Positions 17,261 to 24,146 of a DNA stretch of 32,690 nucleotides are shown here, in pieces. The notes under the pieces are model-generated. The model saw only the letters and a list, made by a program, of their open reading frames with translations, did no database searches and was not told where the DNA came from. The DNA is from Streptomyces carpinensis. Lineage in GTDB: Bacteria > Actinomycetota > Actinomycetes > Streptomycetales > Streptomycetaceae. How positions within the stretch are numbered: position 1 is the first letter of the stretch; each line of letters starts with the position of its first letter. The stretch covers positions 1 through 32,690 of the forward strand of contig NZ_MUBM01000333.1 in NCBI RefSeq assembly GCF_002154505.1, read 5' to 3'. The translations under genes and the position numbers were made by a program.

Positions 17261-18265
17261 ATGTACGACTACGACCTCCTGGTCGTCGGGTCGGCCAACG
17301 CCGACCTGGTGATCGGCGTCGAACGACGGCCCGCGGCCGGGGAGACGGTGCTCGGCTCCGACCTGGCCGTCCACCCCGGCGGCAAGGGCGCCAACCAGGC
17401 GGTGGCCGCCGCCCGCCTCGGGGCCCGCACGGCCCTGCTGGCCCGGGTCGGCGACGACGCGCACGGCCGGCTGCTGCTCGACTCGCAAGCTGCCGCCGGC
17501 GTCGACCCCGTGGGCGTGCTGGTCGGCGGCGCGCCGACCGGCGTCGCCCTGATCACGGTGGACCCGTCCGGGGACAACAGCATCGTGGTCTCGCCGGGCG
17601 CCAACGGCCGGCTCACGCCCGAGGACGTCCGGGCGGCCGCCGGTCTGCTGCGGGCCTCCCGGGTGGTCTCGGCGCAGCTGGAGATCCCGCTGGAGACGGT
17701 CGTGGAGGCGGTACGGAACCTGGCTCCCGAGAGCCGTTTCGTCCTGAACCCCTCGCCGCCGCGCCCGCTGCCCGAGGAGCTGCTCCGGGCCTGCGACCCG
17801 CTGATCGTGAACGAGCACGAGGCGAAGGTGATCCTCGCCGGGGCCGGCGAGAGCGGTTCCGGCGTGGGCGAGGACCTTGAGGACTGGGCGCGGGCCCTGC
17901 TCGCGCTCGGCCCGCGCTCGGTGGTCGTCACGCTGGGCGCCCAAGGTGCGCTGGTGGCGTCCGCCGAGGGCGTGGTCCGGGTGCCGTCCGTGAAGGTGGA
18001 GGCGGTGGACACCACGGGCGCGGGCGACGCGTTCACCGCCGCCCTGGCCTGGCGGCTGGGCGTGGGCGCCTCCCTGGCGGAGGCCGCGTCCTACGCGGCC
18101 GGGGTCGGCGCGGCGGCGGTGACCAGGCGGGGCGCGCAGGAGTCCTTCCCCACCGCGGCGGAGGTCGAGGCGCTGTGCGGTGCGGTGCCGGGGGACACCC
18201 TCCGGACTCCCGGCCAGGGGCCGGGCAGCGCACCCGACCCCGCCGGGCGAGGCGGATCGCTGTGA
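17261..18265 (+). CDS. rbsK: Ribokinase
   Basis: A 334-residue PfkB-family kinase that phosphorylates ribose to ribose 5-phosphate, committing imported ribose to the pentose phosphate pathway. Signatures: substrate-binding GSANADLVI, HPGGKGANQAVAAARLGA near residue 36, the NEHE motif NEHEAKVILAG, and the catalytic block DTTGAGDAFTAALAWRLG with the base Asp in GAGD. The start is ATG 17261 because GAGGAG sits directly before it; a GTG at 17249 would lie within that ribosome site region. It follows rbsCB after 30 bases and its stop overlaps the rbsD start in GTGA. Confidence 0.95.
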   Translation: MYDYDLLVVGSANADLVIGVERRPAAGETVLGSDLAVHPGGKGANQAVAAARLGARTALLARVGDDAHGRLLLDSQAAAGVDPVGVLVGGAPTGVALITVDPSGDNSIVVSPGANGRLTPEDVRAAAGLLRASRVVSAQLEIPLETVVEAVRNLAPESRFVLNPSPPRPLPEELLRACDPLIVNEHEAKVILAGAGESGSGVGEDLEDWARALLALGPRSVVVTLGAQGALVASAEGVVRVPSVKVEAVDTTGAGDAFTAALAWRLGVGASLAEAASYAAGVGAAAVTRRGAQESFPTAAEVEALCGAVPGDTLRTPGQGPGSAPDPAGRGGSL

Positions 18266-18651
18266 AGAAGGCCGGCATTCTCAACCGTCACCTCTCGGGC
18301 GCGCTCGCCGAGCTGGGGCACACCGACGAGGTGCTGGTGTGCGACGCGGGCATGCCCATACCGGCCGGGCCGAACGTCGTCGACCTGGCGTTCCGTGCCG
18401 GTGTGCCGTCCTTCGCCGAGGTGCTGGACGGCCTGCTGGCCGAGCTGGTGGTCGAGGGGGCGACGGCGGCGACGGAGGTGCGCGAGGCCAATCCGGCGGC
18501 GGCCGCGCTGCTCGACGGTCACTTCCCCGGCCTCACCCTGGTCCCGCACGAGCGGCTGAAGGACCTGTCCCGTGGCGCGCGTCTGGTCGTACGGACCGGG
18601 GAGGCCCGGCCGTACGCGAATGTGCTGCTGAGGTGCGGTGTGTTCTTCTGA
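18262..18651 (+). CDS. rbsD: D-ribose pyranase
   Basis: A 129-residue RbsD/FucU-family protein that interconverts pyranose and furanose forms of ribose, supplying the form used by ribokinase. The family start KKAGILNRHLSGALAELGHT (with the conserved His20-type residue) and VCDAGMPIP with its Asp are present, as are VPHERLKDLS and the C-terminal RTGEARPYANVLLRCGVFF, including the conserved Tyr-Ala-Asn. Length is normal. The GTG start at 18262 overlaps the rbsK stop, implying translational coupling. It is the last gene of the operon; two hairpins follow. Confidence 0.93.
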   Translation: MKKAGILNRHLSGALAELGHTDEVLVCDAGMPIPAGPNVVDLAFRAGVPSFAEVLDGLLAELVVEGATAATEVREANPAAAALLDGHFPGLTLVPHERLKDLSRGARLVVRTGEARPYANVLLRCGVFF

Positions 18652-18663
18652 GCCGGCCGGTCC

Positions 18664-18691
18664 CCGGGTGACGGGGCAACCGGTCACCCGG
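18664..18691 (+). terminator. First hairpin after rbsD
   Basis: CCGGGTGAC (18664-18672) pairs perfectly with GTCACCCGG (18683-18691) around a 10-base loop, 13 bases after the rbsD stop. No U-run follows. It forms a tandem pair with the stronger hairpin just downstream. Confidence 0.5.
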
Positions 18692-18705
18692 TGAGAGGGC
18701 AATAC

Positions 18706-18744
18706 GAGGGGGCCTGGTCCGTGGACCGGGCCCCCTCGGCTTTC
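18706..18744 (+). terminator. Main terminator of the ribose operon
   Basis: GAGGGGGCCTGGTC (18706-18719) pairs with GACCGGGCCCCCTC (18724-18737), 14 pairs including one T-G wobble, with a CGTG tetraloop. A short T-run (TTT at 18741-18743) follows. This is the likely operon end. Confidence 0.75.
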
Positions 18745-18905
18745 CCCTCCTGCTTCCCCCTCCTGCTTCGGAACCCTCGCGATCCCCCCAGATCCCCCTC
18801 CAGGTGTTCCGACGTCAGGTACGACAACCGGGGTGCCGGAAGGGTTGCACGGCGGGACGGGATTTTTTTCGGGATCTGCTCGGGGGCTGCCGGGCCCCGC
18901 CGCCT

Positions 18906-19395
18906 TCACGGCCTCGGCCACCACCCGCCGCGGCGCGCCGTAGGTCCAGGGGGCTTCCCGCCAGCCAGGTGTGCGACGGCGCGGCCCAGCCGTTCCGGGT
19001 CACCGAGGAGACGTGCCTCGCCCTCGTCGACGGCCTGCCGCACCGGGTCCACGGCCCCGTACCGCCGCGCGTGCCGGTCGAAGCGCAGCAGGCAGTCCTC
19101 GTACGGGCCGCGCGGCGTCGTGCGCATCCAGCCTCGGTCGCCCTCGGTGACCGTTCCCCACAGCGTGTACGCGCCTTCGCTGTTCGTGTTCCAGGGGGAC
19201 TTGTTCCAGGTGAACCGGATCCCCGGCGTGATCCTGGACCACGGGATCAGGCGTCCGCCGGATTCCGGCTCGTGCCTGTACAGCCCGTCCGCGCCCGGAA
19301 CTCCACCCAGCGGCCGCCCGGCCGTGTGGCGTCCCCGACGCCCCGGCGGCCGACGGTCGGCTCCAGCGCCCGAGGAGCGAACTCCCCTGCGTCAT
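18906..19395 (-). pseudogene. Frameshifted conserved hypothetical protein
   Basis: Joining minus-strand frames gives a coherent protein of about 160 residues. One frame has GEFAPRALEPTVGRRGVGD and then RPGGRWVEFRA. The next has DGLYRHEPESGGRLIPWSRI, a TYTLWG-like AYTLWGTVTEGDRGW block, PRGPYEDCLLRFDRHARRYG and GEARLLGDPERLGRAVAHLA. This resembles a Streptomyces family of unknown function with a HPYEDW...FDRH motif. The break near 19288-19296 looks like two extra bases (GCGCGGAC where GCGGAC would keep frame). The only usable ATG (19393-19395) is also out of frame with the first block, so a second lesion near 19384 is likely. It starts four bases after the upstream TIM-barrel gene, as an operon member would. 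A sequencing error is the main alternative. Confidence 0.65.
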
Positions 19396-19399
19396 GAGC

Positions 19400-20239
19400 T
19401 CATCGGATCACGTGCTCCACGAAACGTCTCGCCGTCTCCGCCAGCACCTCCCGCCCGTCCCGCGCCCACAACTCCTCATTGAACAGCTCGACTTCGATGG
19501 GACCGGTGTACCCGGCCGCCTCCACGTACCTCTTCCACTCCCGCATGTCGACCGCGCCGTCCCCGATCTGGCCGCGGCCGTTGAGGACACCGGCCGGCAG
19601 CGGGGTGGTCCAGTCGGCGAGCTGGAAGGTGTGGATGCGGCCGCCCGCGCCCGCGCGGGCGATCTGCTCGGGGGCCCGGTCGTCCCACCAGATGTGGTAC
19701 GTGTCCACCGTCACGCCGACCTGGTGGGCGGGGAAGCGTTCGGCGAGGTCGAGGGCCTGGGCGAGGGTGGAGACCACGCAGCGGTCGGCGGCGTACATGG
19801 GGTGCAGCGGCTCGATGGCGAGGCGGACGCCGCGCTCGGCGGCGTACGGGCCGAGGACGGCGAGGGCGTCCGCGATGCGCTCGCGGGCCCCGTGCAGGTC
19901 CTTGCTGCCGGCGGGCAGCCCGCCGGAGACCAGGACCAGCGTGTCCGTGCCGAGCGCGGCGGCCTCGTCGATCGCCGCGTGGTTGTCGCCCAGCGCCTCG
20001 GCCCGCTCGACGGGGTCGGTCGCCGTGAGGAAGCCGCCCCGGCACAGGGTGGTGACGGTCAGGCCCGCGTCCCGCACGAGCTTGGCGGCGGCCTCCACTC
20101 CGTACCTCTGCACCGGTTCGCGCCACAGGCCCACGCCCCCGACGCCGAGGTCCCGGCAGGCCTCGACCAGTTCCGGTAGCGGCAGCTGCCTCACCGTCAT
20201 CTGGTTGATGGAGAAACGGGACAGGTCCTCGTCGTTCAT
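19400..20239 (-). CDS. Sugar phosphate isomerase/epimerase-like TIM barrel
   Basis: A 279-residue protein of the xylose isomerase-like TIM-barrel superfamily (AP endonuclease 2 fold). Such proteins isomerise or epimerise sugars, keto-inositols and their derivatives with a divalent metal. Plausible metal-ligand positions are the Glu in RLAIEPLHPMYAADRCVV, the Asp/His in VGVTVDTYHIWWD, the His in RIHTFQLADW and the Glu in GPIEVELFNEELW. The start ATG 20237-20239 overlaps the stop of the DUF993 gene (ATGA). It is the third gene of a tightly coupled minus-strand operon behind an oxidoreductase. The substrate cannot be named; an inositol- or glycoside-derived keto sugar would fit the neighbours. 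Confidence 0.85.
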   Translation of the reverse strand: MNDEDLSRFSINQMTVRQLPLPELVEACRDLGVGGVGLWREPVQRYGVEAAAKLVRDAGLTVTTLCRGGFLTATDPVERAEALGDNHAAIDEAAALGTDTLVLVSGGLPAGSKDLHGARERIADALAVLGPYAAERGVRLAIEPLHPMYAADRCVVSTLAQALDLAERFPAHQVGVTVDTYHIWWDDRAPEQIARAGAGGRIHTFQLADWTTPLPAGVLNGRGQIGDGAVDMREWKRYVEAAGYTGPIEVELFNEELWARDGREVLAETARRFVEHVIR

Positions 20240-21387
20240 CGGTTCACCCCGTACAGCGACAGCAGGTTCCTCATGCGTTCCTCCGCGAGTGCGGGGTCGG
20301 GGAACAGGCCGAGCCGGTCGGCGAGTTCGTAGGCGCGGACCAGATGCGGCAGGGAGCGGGCCGACTGCAGGCCGCCGACCATCGTGAAGTGCGACTGGTG
20401 CCCGGCGAGCCAGGCGAGGAGGACCACGCCCGTCTTGTAGAAGCGGGTGGGGGCCTGGAAGAGGTGGCGGGACAGCTCGACGGTGGGGTCGAGGAGTGCG
20501 CGGAAGCCGGCCGTGTCGCCGGTGTCGAGGACGCGTACCGCCTCGGCCGCCAGCGGGCCCAGCGGGTCGAAGATGCCGAGCAGCGCGTGGCTGAAGCCCT
20601 GCTCGTCGCCGGCGATCAGCTCGGGGTAGTTGAAGTCGTCGCCGGTGTAGCAGCGCACGCCCCGCGGCAGGCGGCGCCGCAGCTCGATCTCGCGCCGGGC
20701 GTCCAGCAGGGAGATCTTCACGCCGTCGACCTTGTCGGGGTGGGCGGCGACGACGTCCAGGAAGGTGTCGGTGGCCGCGTCCAGGTCGGCCGACCCCCAG
20801 TAGCCCTCCAGCGCCGGGTCGAACATGGGCCCGAGCCAGTGCAGGATCACCGGCTGCGTGGCCTGGCGCAGCAGGTGGCCGTAGACCTCCAGGTAGTCGT
20901 CCGGGCCCTCGGCCGCGGCGGCGAGGGCGCGCGAGGCCATCAGGATCGCCTGGGCGCCCGACTCCTCGACGACGGCGAGCTGTTCCTCGTAGGCGGCCCG
21001 GACCTCCTTGGGCGTGCCCGTGGTGATCTGGTCGGTGCCCACACCGCAGGCGATACGCCCGCCCACGGCGCGGGCCTCCGTCGCCGACCGGCGGATCAGC
21101 TCGGCCGCGCCCGCCCAGTCCAGGCCCATGCCGCGCTGCGCGGTGTCCATCGCCTCGGCCACACCGAGCCCGTGGCTCCACAGATGGCGGCGGAAGGCGA
21201 GGGTGGCGTCCCAGTCGACGGCGGCGGGCGCGTCGGGGCCGGCGTCCGCGAACGGGTCGGCGACGACGTGCGCCGCGGAGAAGACCGTACGCGAGGCCGG
21301 CGGGGTGCCCAGGGTGGCGGTGAAGGGCTCGGTGCGGGGCTCGTAGTCCCGCAGCACACCCTGGAAGTCGGGGAGTCGGATGGTCAC
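20236..21387 (-). CDS. DUF993 / dihydrodipicolinate synthase-like protein
   Basis: A 383-residue protein of the DUF993 group, related by fold to the dihydrodipicolinate synthase/N-acetylneuraminate lyase class I aldolases. Recognisable stretches are GLDWAGAAELIRRSATEARA, GRIACGVGTDQ, AQAILMASRALAAAAEGPDDY, ILHWLGPMFDPALEGYWGS, KVDGVKISLLDARREIELRR with a Lys at the usual Schiff-base position in VKIS, and CYTGDDFNYPELI. Family function is not established; a carbon-carbon lyase or dehydratase on a sugar acid is plausible. The GTG start overlaps the oxidoreductase stop (GTGA) and its stop overlaps the next start (ATGA), so it sits in the middle of a coupled three-gene unit. Confidence 0.82.
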   Translation of the reverse strand: MTIRLPDFQGVLRDYEPRTEPFTATLGTPPASRTVFSAAHVVADPFADAGPDAPAAVDWDATLAFRRHLWSHGLGVAEAMDTAQRGMGLDWAGAAELIRRSATEARAVGGRIACGVGTDQITTGTPKEVRAAYEEQLAVVEESGAQAILMASRALAAAAEGPDDYLEVYGHLLRQATQPVILHWLGPMFDPALEGYWGSADLDAATDTFLDVVAAHPDKVDGVKISLLDARREIELRRRLPRGVRCYTGDDFNYPELIAGDEQGFSHALLGIFDPLGPLAAEAVRVLDTGDTAGFRALLDPTVELSRHLFQAPTRFYKTGVVLLAWLAGHQSHFTMVGGLQSARSLPHLVRAYELADRLGLFPDPALAEERMRNLLSLYGVNR

Positions 21388-22535
21388 AGGGCGATCTCCG
21401 GCACCTCGATGCGGCGGCCCTCGGCCGCGGACTTCAGGCCCAGCTCGGCGAGCTGGACGCCGCGGGCGCCGGCGAGCAGATCCCAGTGGTAGGGGGCGTC
21501 GGCGTAGACGTGCCTGAGGAACAGCTCCCACTGGGCCTTGAAGCCGTTGTCGAACTCGGTGTTGTCGGGCACCTCCTGCCACTGGTCGCGGAAGGCCTCG
21601 GTGGCGGGGATGTCGGGGTTCCACACCGGCTTGGGGGTGGCCGAGCGGTGCTGGACGCGGCACCTGCGCAGGCCCGCGACGGCGGACCCCTCGGTGCCGT
21701 CCACCTGGAACTCCACCAGCTCGTCGCGGTTGACCCGGACCGCCCAGGAGGAGTTGATCTGGGCGATCGCTCCGCCGTCGAGTTCGAAGACGCCGTAGGC
21801 GGCGTCGTCGGCGGTGGCGTCGTAGGGCTTGCCGTTCTCGTCCCAGCGCTGCGGGATGTGGGTGGCGGTGAGCGCCTGGACGGACGTCACCCGGCCGAAC
21901 AGCTCGTGCAGGACGTACTCCCAGTGCGGGAACATGTCGACGACGATGCCGCCGCCGTCCTCGGCGCGGTAGTTCCAGGAGGGGCGCTGGGCCTCCTGCC
22001 AGTCCCCCTCGAAGACCCAGTAGCCGAACTCGCCGCGCACGGACAGGATCCGGCCGAAGAATCCGCCGTCGATCAGCCGCTTCAGCTTCAGCAGCCCCGG
22101 CAGGAAGATCTTGTCCTGGACGACGCCGTGCCTGATGCCCTTCTCGTGCGCGAGCCGGGCGAGTTCGAGGGCGCCGTCCAGGCCGGTGGCCGTCGGCTTC
22201 TCGGTGTAGACGTGCTTGCCGGCGGCGATCGCCTTCCTGATCGCCTCCCCGCGGGCCGAAGTGACCTGCGCGTCGAAGTAGATGTCGACGGACGGGTCGG
22301 CGAGCACCGCGTCCAGGTCCGTCGAGACGTGCTCCAGCCCGTGCCGCTCGGCAAGCGCCTTCAGGGCGTGCTCGCGTCGGCCGACCAGGACCGGTTCCGG
22401 CCACAGCACGGCGCCGTCGCCGAGGTCGAGTCCGCCCTGCTCGCGCAGGGCGAGGATCGAGCGGACCAGGTGCTGGCGGTAACCCATGCGCCCGGTCGCG
22501 CCGTTCATGGCGATCCGCACCGTCTTGCGTGTCAC
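21384..22535 (-). CDS. Gfo/Idh/MocA family oxidoreductase
   Basis: A 383-residue NAD(P)-dependent sugar/polyol dehydrogenase. The N-terminal Rossmann domain shows IAMNGATGRMGYRQHLVRSI, the family EKP motif is in GKHVYTEKPTATGLDGAL (the Lys is the usual catalytic-site residue), and the C-terminal domain has GGGIVVDMFPHWEYVLHELF with the conserved Asp-x3-His arrangement. I set the start at GTG 22533-22535 (VTRKTVRIAMNG), which has GGGA upstream; in-frame ATGs further up arise inside a tandem octamer repeat. It is the first gene of an operon with the DUF993 and TIM-barrel proteins, and is divergent from a LacI-type regulator with an operator-like palindrome between them. Confidence 0.87.
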   Translation of the reverse strand: MTRKTVRIAMNGATGRMGYRQHLVRSILALREQGGLDLGDGAVLWPEPVLVGRREHALKALAERHGLEHVSTDLDAVLADPSVDIYFDAQVTSARGEAIRKAIAAGKHVYTEKPTATGLDGALELARLAHEKGIRHGVVQDKIFLPGLLKLKRLIDGGFFGRILSVRGEFGYWVFEGDWQEAQRPSWNYRAEDGGGIVVDMFPHWEYVLHELFGRVTSVQALTATHIPQRWDENGKPYDATADDAAYGVFELDGGAIAQINSSWAVRVNRDELVEFQVDGTEGSAVAGLRRCRVQHRSATPKPVWNPDIPATEAFRDQWQEVPDNTEFDNGFKAQWELFLRHVYADAPYHWDLLAGARGVQLAELGLKSAAEGRRIEVPEIAL

Positions 22536-22553
22536 GTCAGTCCCAGTCCCTTC

Positions 22554-22593
22554 GTGCATCCGTGCATCCGTGCATTCCCGCATCCGCGCATCC
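22554..22593. repeat. Imperfect tandem octamer repeat at the oxidoreductase 5' end
   Basis: Five units of the GTGCATCC type follow each other (GTGCATCC, GTGCATCC, GTGCATTCCC, GCATCC, GCGCATCC). On the minus strand they give repeated ATG codons in the leader of the oxidoreductase mRNA. In-frame copies would add an N-terminal tail of about 20 residues that the family lacks. Confidence 0.6.
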
Positions 22594-22667
22594 ATGCGGA
22601 TACGCGGCCACGCGTCCGCGGTCCGCGTGCCGGGCGGCCTCCCGACGTCTCACCGGCCGGCCGTGCA

Positions 22668-22719
22668 GCAAGCGCTTTCTATCAACGAGAAGCTAACCTC
22701 TGGGCAGCGGTCCGGACAA
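22668..22719 (-). promoter_or_regulatory. Promoter and LacI-type operator of the DUF993 operon
   Basis: On the minus strand TTGTCC (22714-22719) is followed after 18 bases by TAGCTT (22690-22695). About ten bases after the -10 lies GAAAGCGCTTGC on the minus strand (22668-22679), whose core AAGCGCTT is a perfect 8-base palindrome with a central CG. This is the classic half-site form of LacI/GalR operators. A repressor there would cover the transcription start. The divergently encoded LacI-family protein is the obvious candidate. Confidence 0.65.
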
Positions 22720-22737
22720 GAGCGCGTCCGAACCGTG

Positions 22738-22757
22738 TTGTTCGAGGGGGCGAACAA
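22738..22757. promoter_or_regulatory. Inverted repeat TTGTTCG-N6-CGAACAA
   Basis: Perfect 7-base arms are separated by AGGGGG. The element lies between the divergent operon promoter and the LacI-family gene start (105 bases ahead of it) and contains a -35-like TTGTTC. Its central CG-free design differs from the LacI-type site nearby, so it may bind a different regulator or control the regulator gene itself. TAAGGT at 22774-22779 is a possible -10. Confidence 0.4.
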
Positions 22758-22861
22758 GGGGGCCGGGTGGTCGTAAGGTCTGCACGACACCACGGCCGGC
22801 GGCCCGCCCGCGGGCCGTGTGCGATCACGTACGACGAGACGCGCGACCGGAGGACGACGAG

Positions 22862-23908
22862 ATGACGGTGACCCTGGCGGACGTGGCGGCCCGCGCCCAG
22901 GTCTCGCCCGCGACGGTGTCGCGCGTGCTGAACGGCAACTACCCGGTGGCCGCCTCCACCCGGGAGCGGGTCCTGAAGGCCGTCGACGAGCTGGACTACG
23001 TGCTCAACGGACCCGCGAGCGCGCTCGCCGCGGCCACCTCCGACCTGGTCGGCATCCTGGTGAACGACATCGCCGACCCGTTCTTCGGGATCATGGCAAG
23101 CGCCATCCAGTCGGAGATCGGCGGGCCCGGAGGCCGGGCCGGCGGGGAGCGGCTGGCGGTGGTCTGCAACACCGGCGGCTCACCGGAACGGGAGCTGACC
23201 TACCTGACCCTGCTGCAACGGCAGCGGGCCGCGGCCGTCGTCCTGACCGGCGGGGCCGTGGAGGGCGTGCCCCACGCGGCGGCGATCGCCGCGAAGCTGC
23301 GCAAGCTGGCCGACGCCGGCACCCGGGTGGTGCTGTGCGGCCGGCCTCCCGCGCCGGACACCCCGGCCATCGCCCTCACCTTCGACAACCGCGGCGGAGC
23401 GCGGCAGCTGACCGAGCACCTGATCGGCCTCGGCCACCGGCGGCTCGGCTACATCGCGGGACCGAAGGAGCGCACGACCACCCGCCACCGCCTGGAGGGA
23501 CACCGCGACGCGCTGGCCGCGGCCGGTGTCGAGGAGGACCCCCGCTGCACGGTGTACGGGCGCTACGACCGCCGCTCCGGCTACGAGGCCACGCTGGAAC
23601 TCCTGCGCCGCGACCCCGCGCTCACGGCGGTCGTCGCCGCGAACGACTCCGTCGCGCTCGGCGCGTGCGCGGCCCTGCGCGAGTCCGGGCTGCGCATCCC
23701 GGAGGACGTCTCGGTGGCGGGCTTCGACGACCTCCCGTTCAGCGTGGACGCGGTGCCCTCCCTCACCACGGTGCGGCTGCCCCTCGCGGAGGCGGGTGCG
23801 CGGGCCGGCCGGATCGCGATGGGCCGGGAAGAGCCCCCGCCCGGCGGGATCGCGACGGTGCGGGGGGAGCTGATGGTGCGCGGTTCGACCGGAATACCCC
23901 GGACCTGA
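22862..23908 (+). CDS. LacI-family transcriptional regulator
   Basis: A 348-residue repressor. The HTH reads LADVAARAQVSPATVSRVLN, followed by the hinge helix NGPASALAAATSD, then a periplasmic-binding-like effector domain (GILVNDIADPFFGIMASAI, TRVVLCGRPPAPD, GHRRLGYIAGPKERTTTRHR, VVAANDSVALGACAAL, VAGFDDLPFSVDAVPSLTTV). The ATG has GGAGG about seven bases upstream. It is divergent from the oxidoreductase-DUF993-TIM operon and most likely represses it in the absence of its sugar ligand. The effector pocket residues cannot be interpreted from sequence alone. Confidence 0.88.
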   Translation: MTVTLADVAARAQVSPATVSRVLNGNYPVAASTRERVLKAVDELDYVLNGPASALAAATSDLVGILVNDIADPFFGIMASAIQSEIGGPGGRAGGERLAVVCNTGGSPERELTYLTLLQRQRAAAVVLTGGAVEGVPHAAAIAAKLRKLADAGTRVVLCGRPPAPDTPAIALTFDNRGGARQLTEHLIGLGHRRLGYIAGPKERTTTRHRLEGHRDALAAAGVEEDPRCTVYGRYDRRSGYEATLELLRRDPALTAVVAANDSVALGACAALRESGLRIPEDVSVAGFDDLPFSVDAVPSLTTVRLPLAEAGARAGRIAMGREEPPPGGIATVRGELMVRGSTGIPRT

Positions 23909-24132
23909 GCGGCGCTCGAAGGCGGCGCGGGGCCGCGCCACGGCGGCACGCGGCGCGGCGTACGAGGAGGGGTGCGGGGCCGACCGAGTGGGCGACCCGT
24001 TCCGGGCCCCCGAAAGCAAAACCCCAGGTGGGATGCCGCTGCCGCGGCACCGGTCCGCCGATCACCTCCGGTCGCGACCGGTTCCTCGCGGGGCGGGGGC
24101 CGTTCCGACCGCGTGACGGGCGTGATCGCGGG

Positions 24133-24138
24133 TAGGGT
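24133..24138 (+). promoter_or_regulatory. Possible -10 for a leaderless mRNA
   Basis: TAGGGT ends nine bases before the ATG at 24147, so transcription would begin at or within two bases of the start codon. No good Shine-Dalgarno is present. The -35 is poor (GTGACG at 24113-24118 is only 14 bases away). Leaderless mRNAs with this TAnnnT-to-ATG spacing are common in Streptomyces. Confidence 0.4.
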
Positions 24139-24146
24139 CCCCCGGT

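Noticed and set aside
15227..17944. A 905-codon antisense frame over the rbsCB/rbsK genes
   Set aside because: His/Gly/Arg/Asp-rich composition typical of the reverse complement of high-GC3 genes, while the plus strand has clear ribose permease, binding-protein and kinase motifs.
22554..22593. The octamer repeats as a CRISPR-like array
   Set aside because: Units are 6-10 bases with no spacers and no cas genes nearby; they form a simple tandem repeat.
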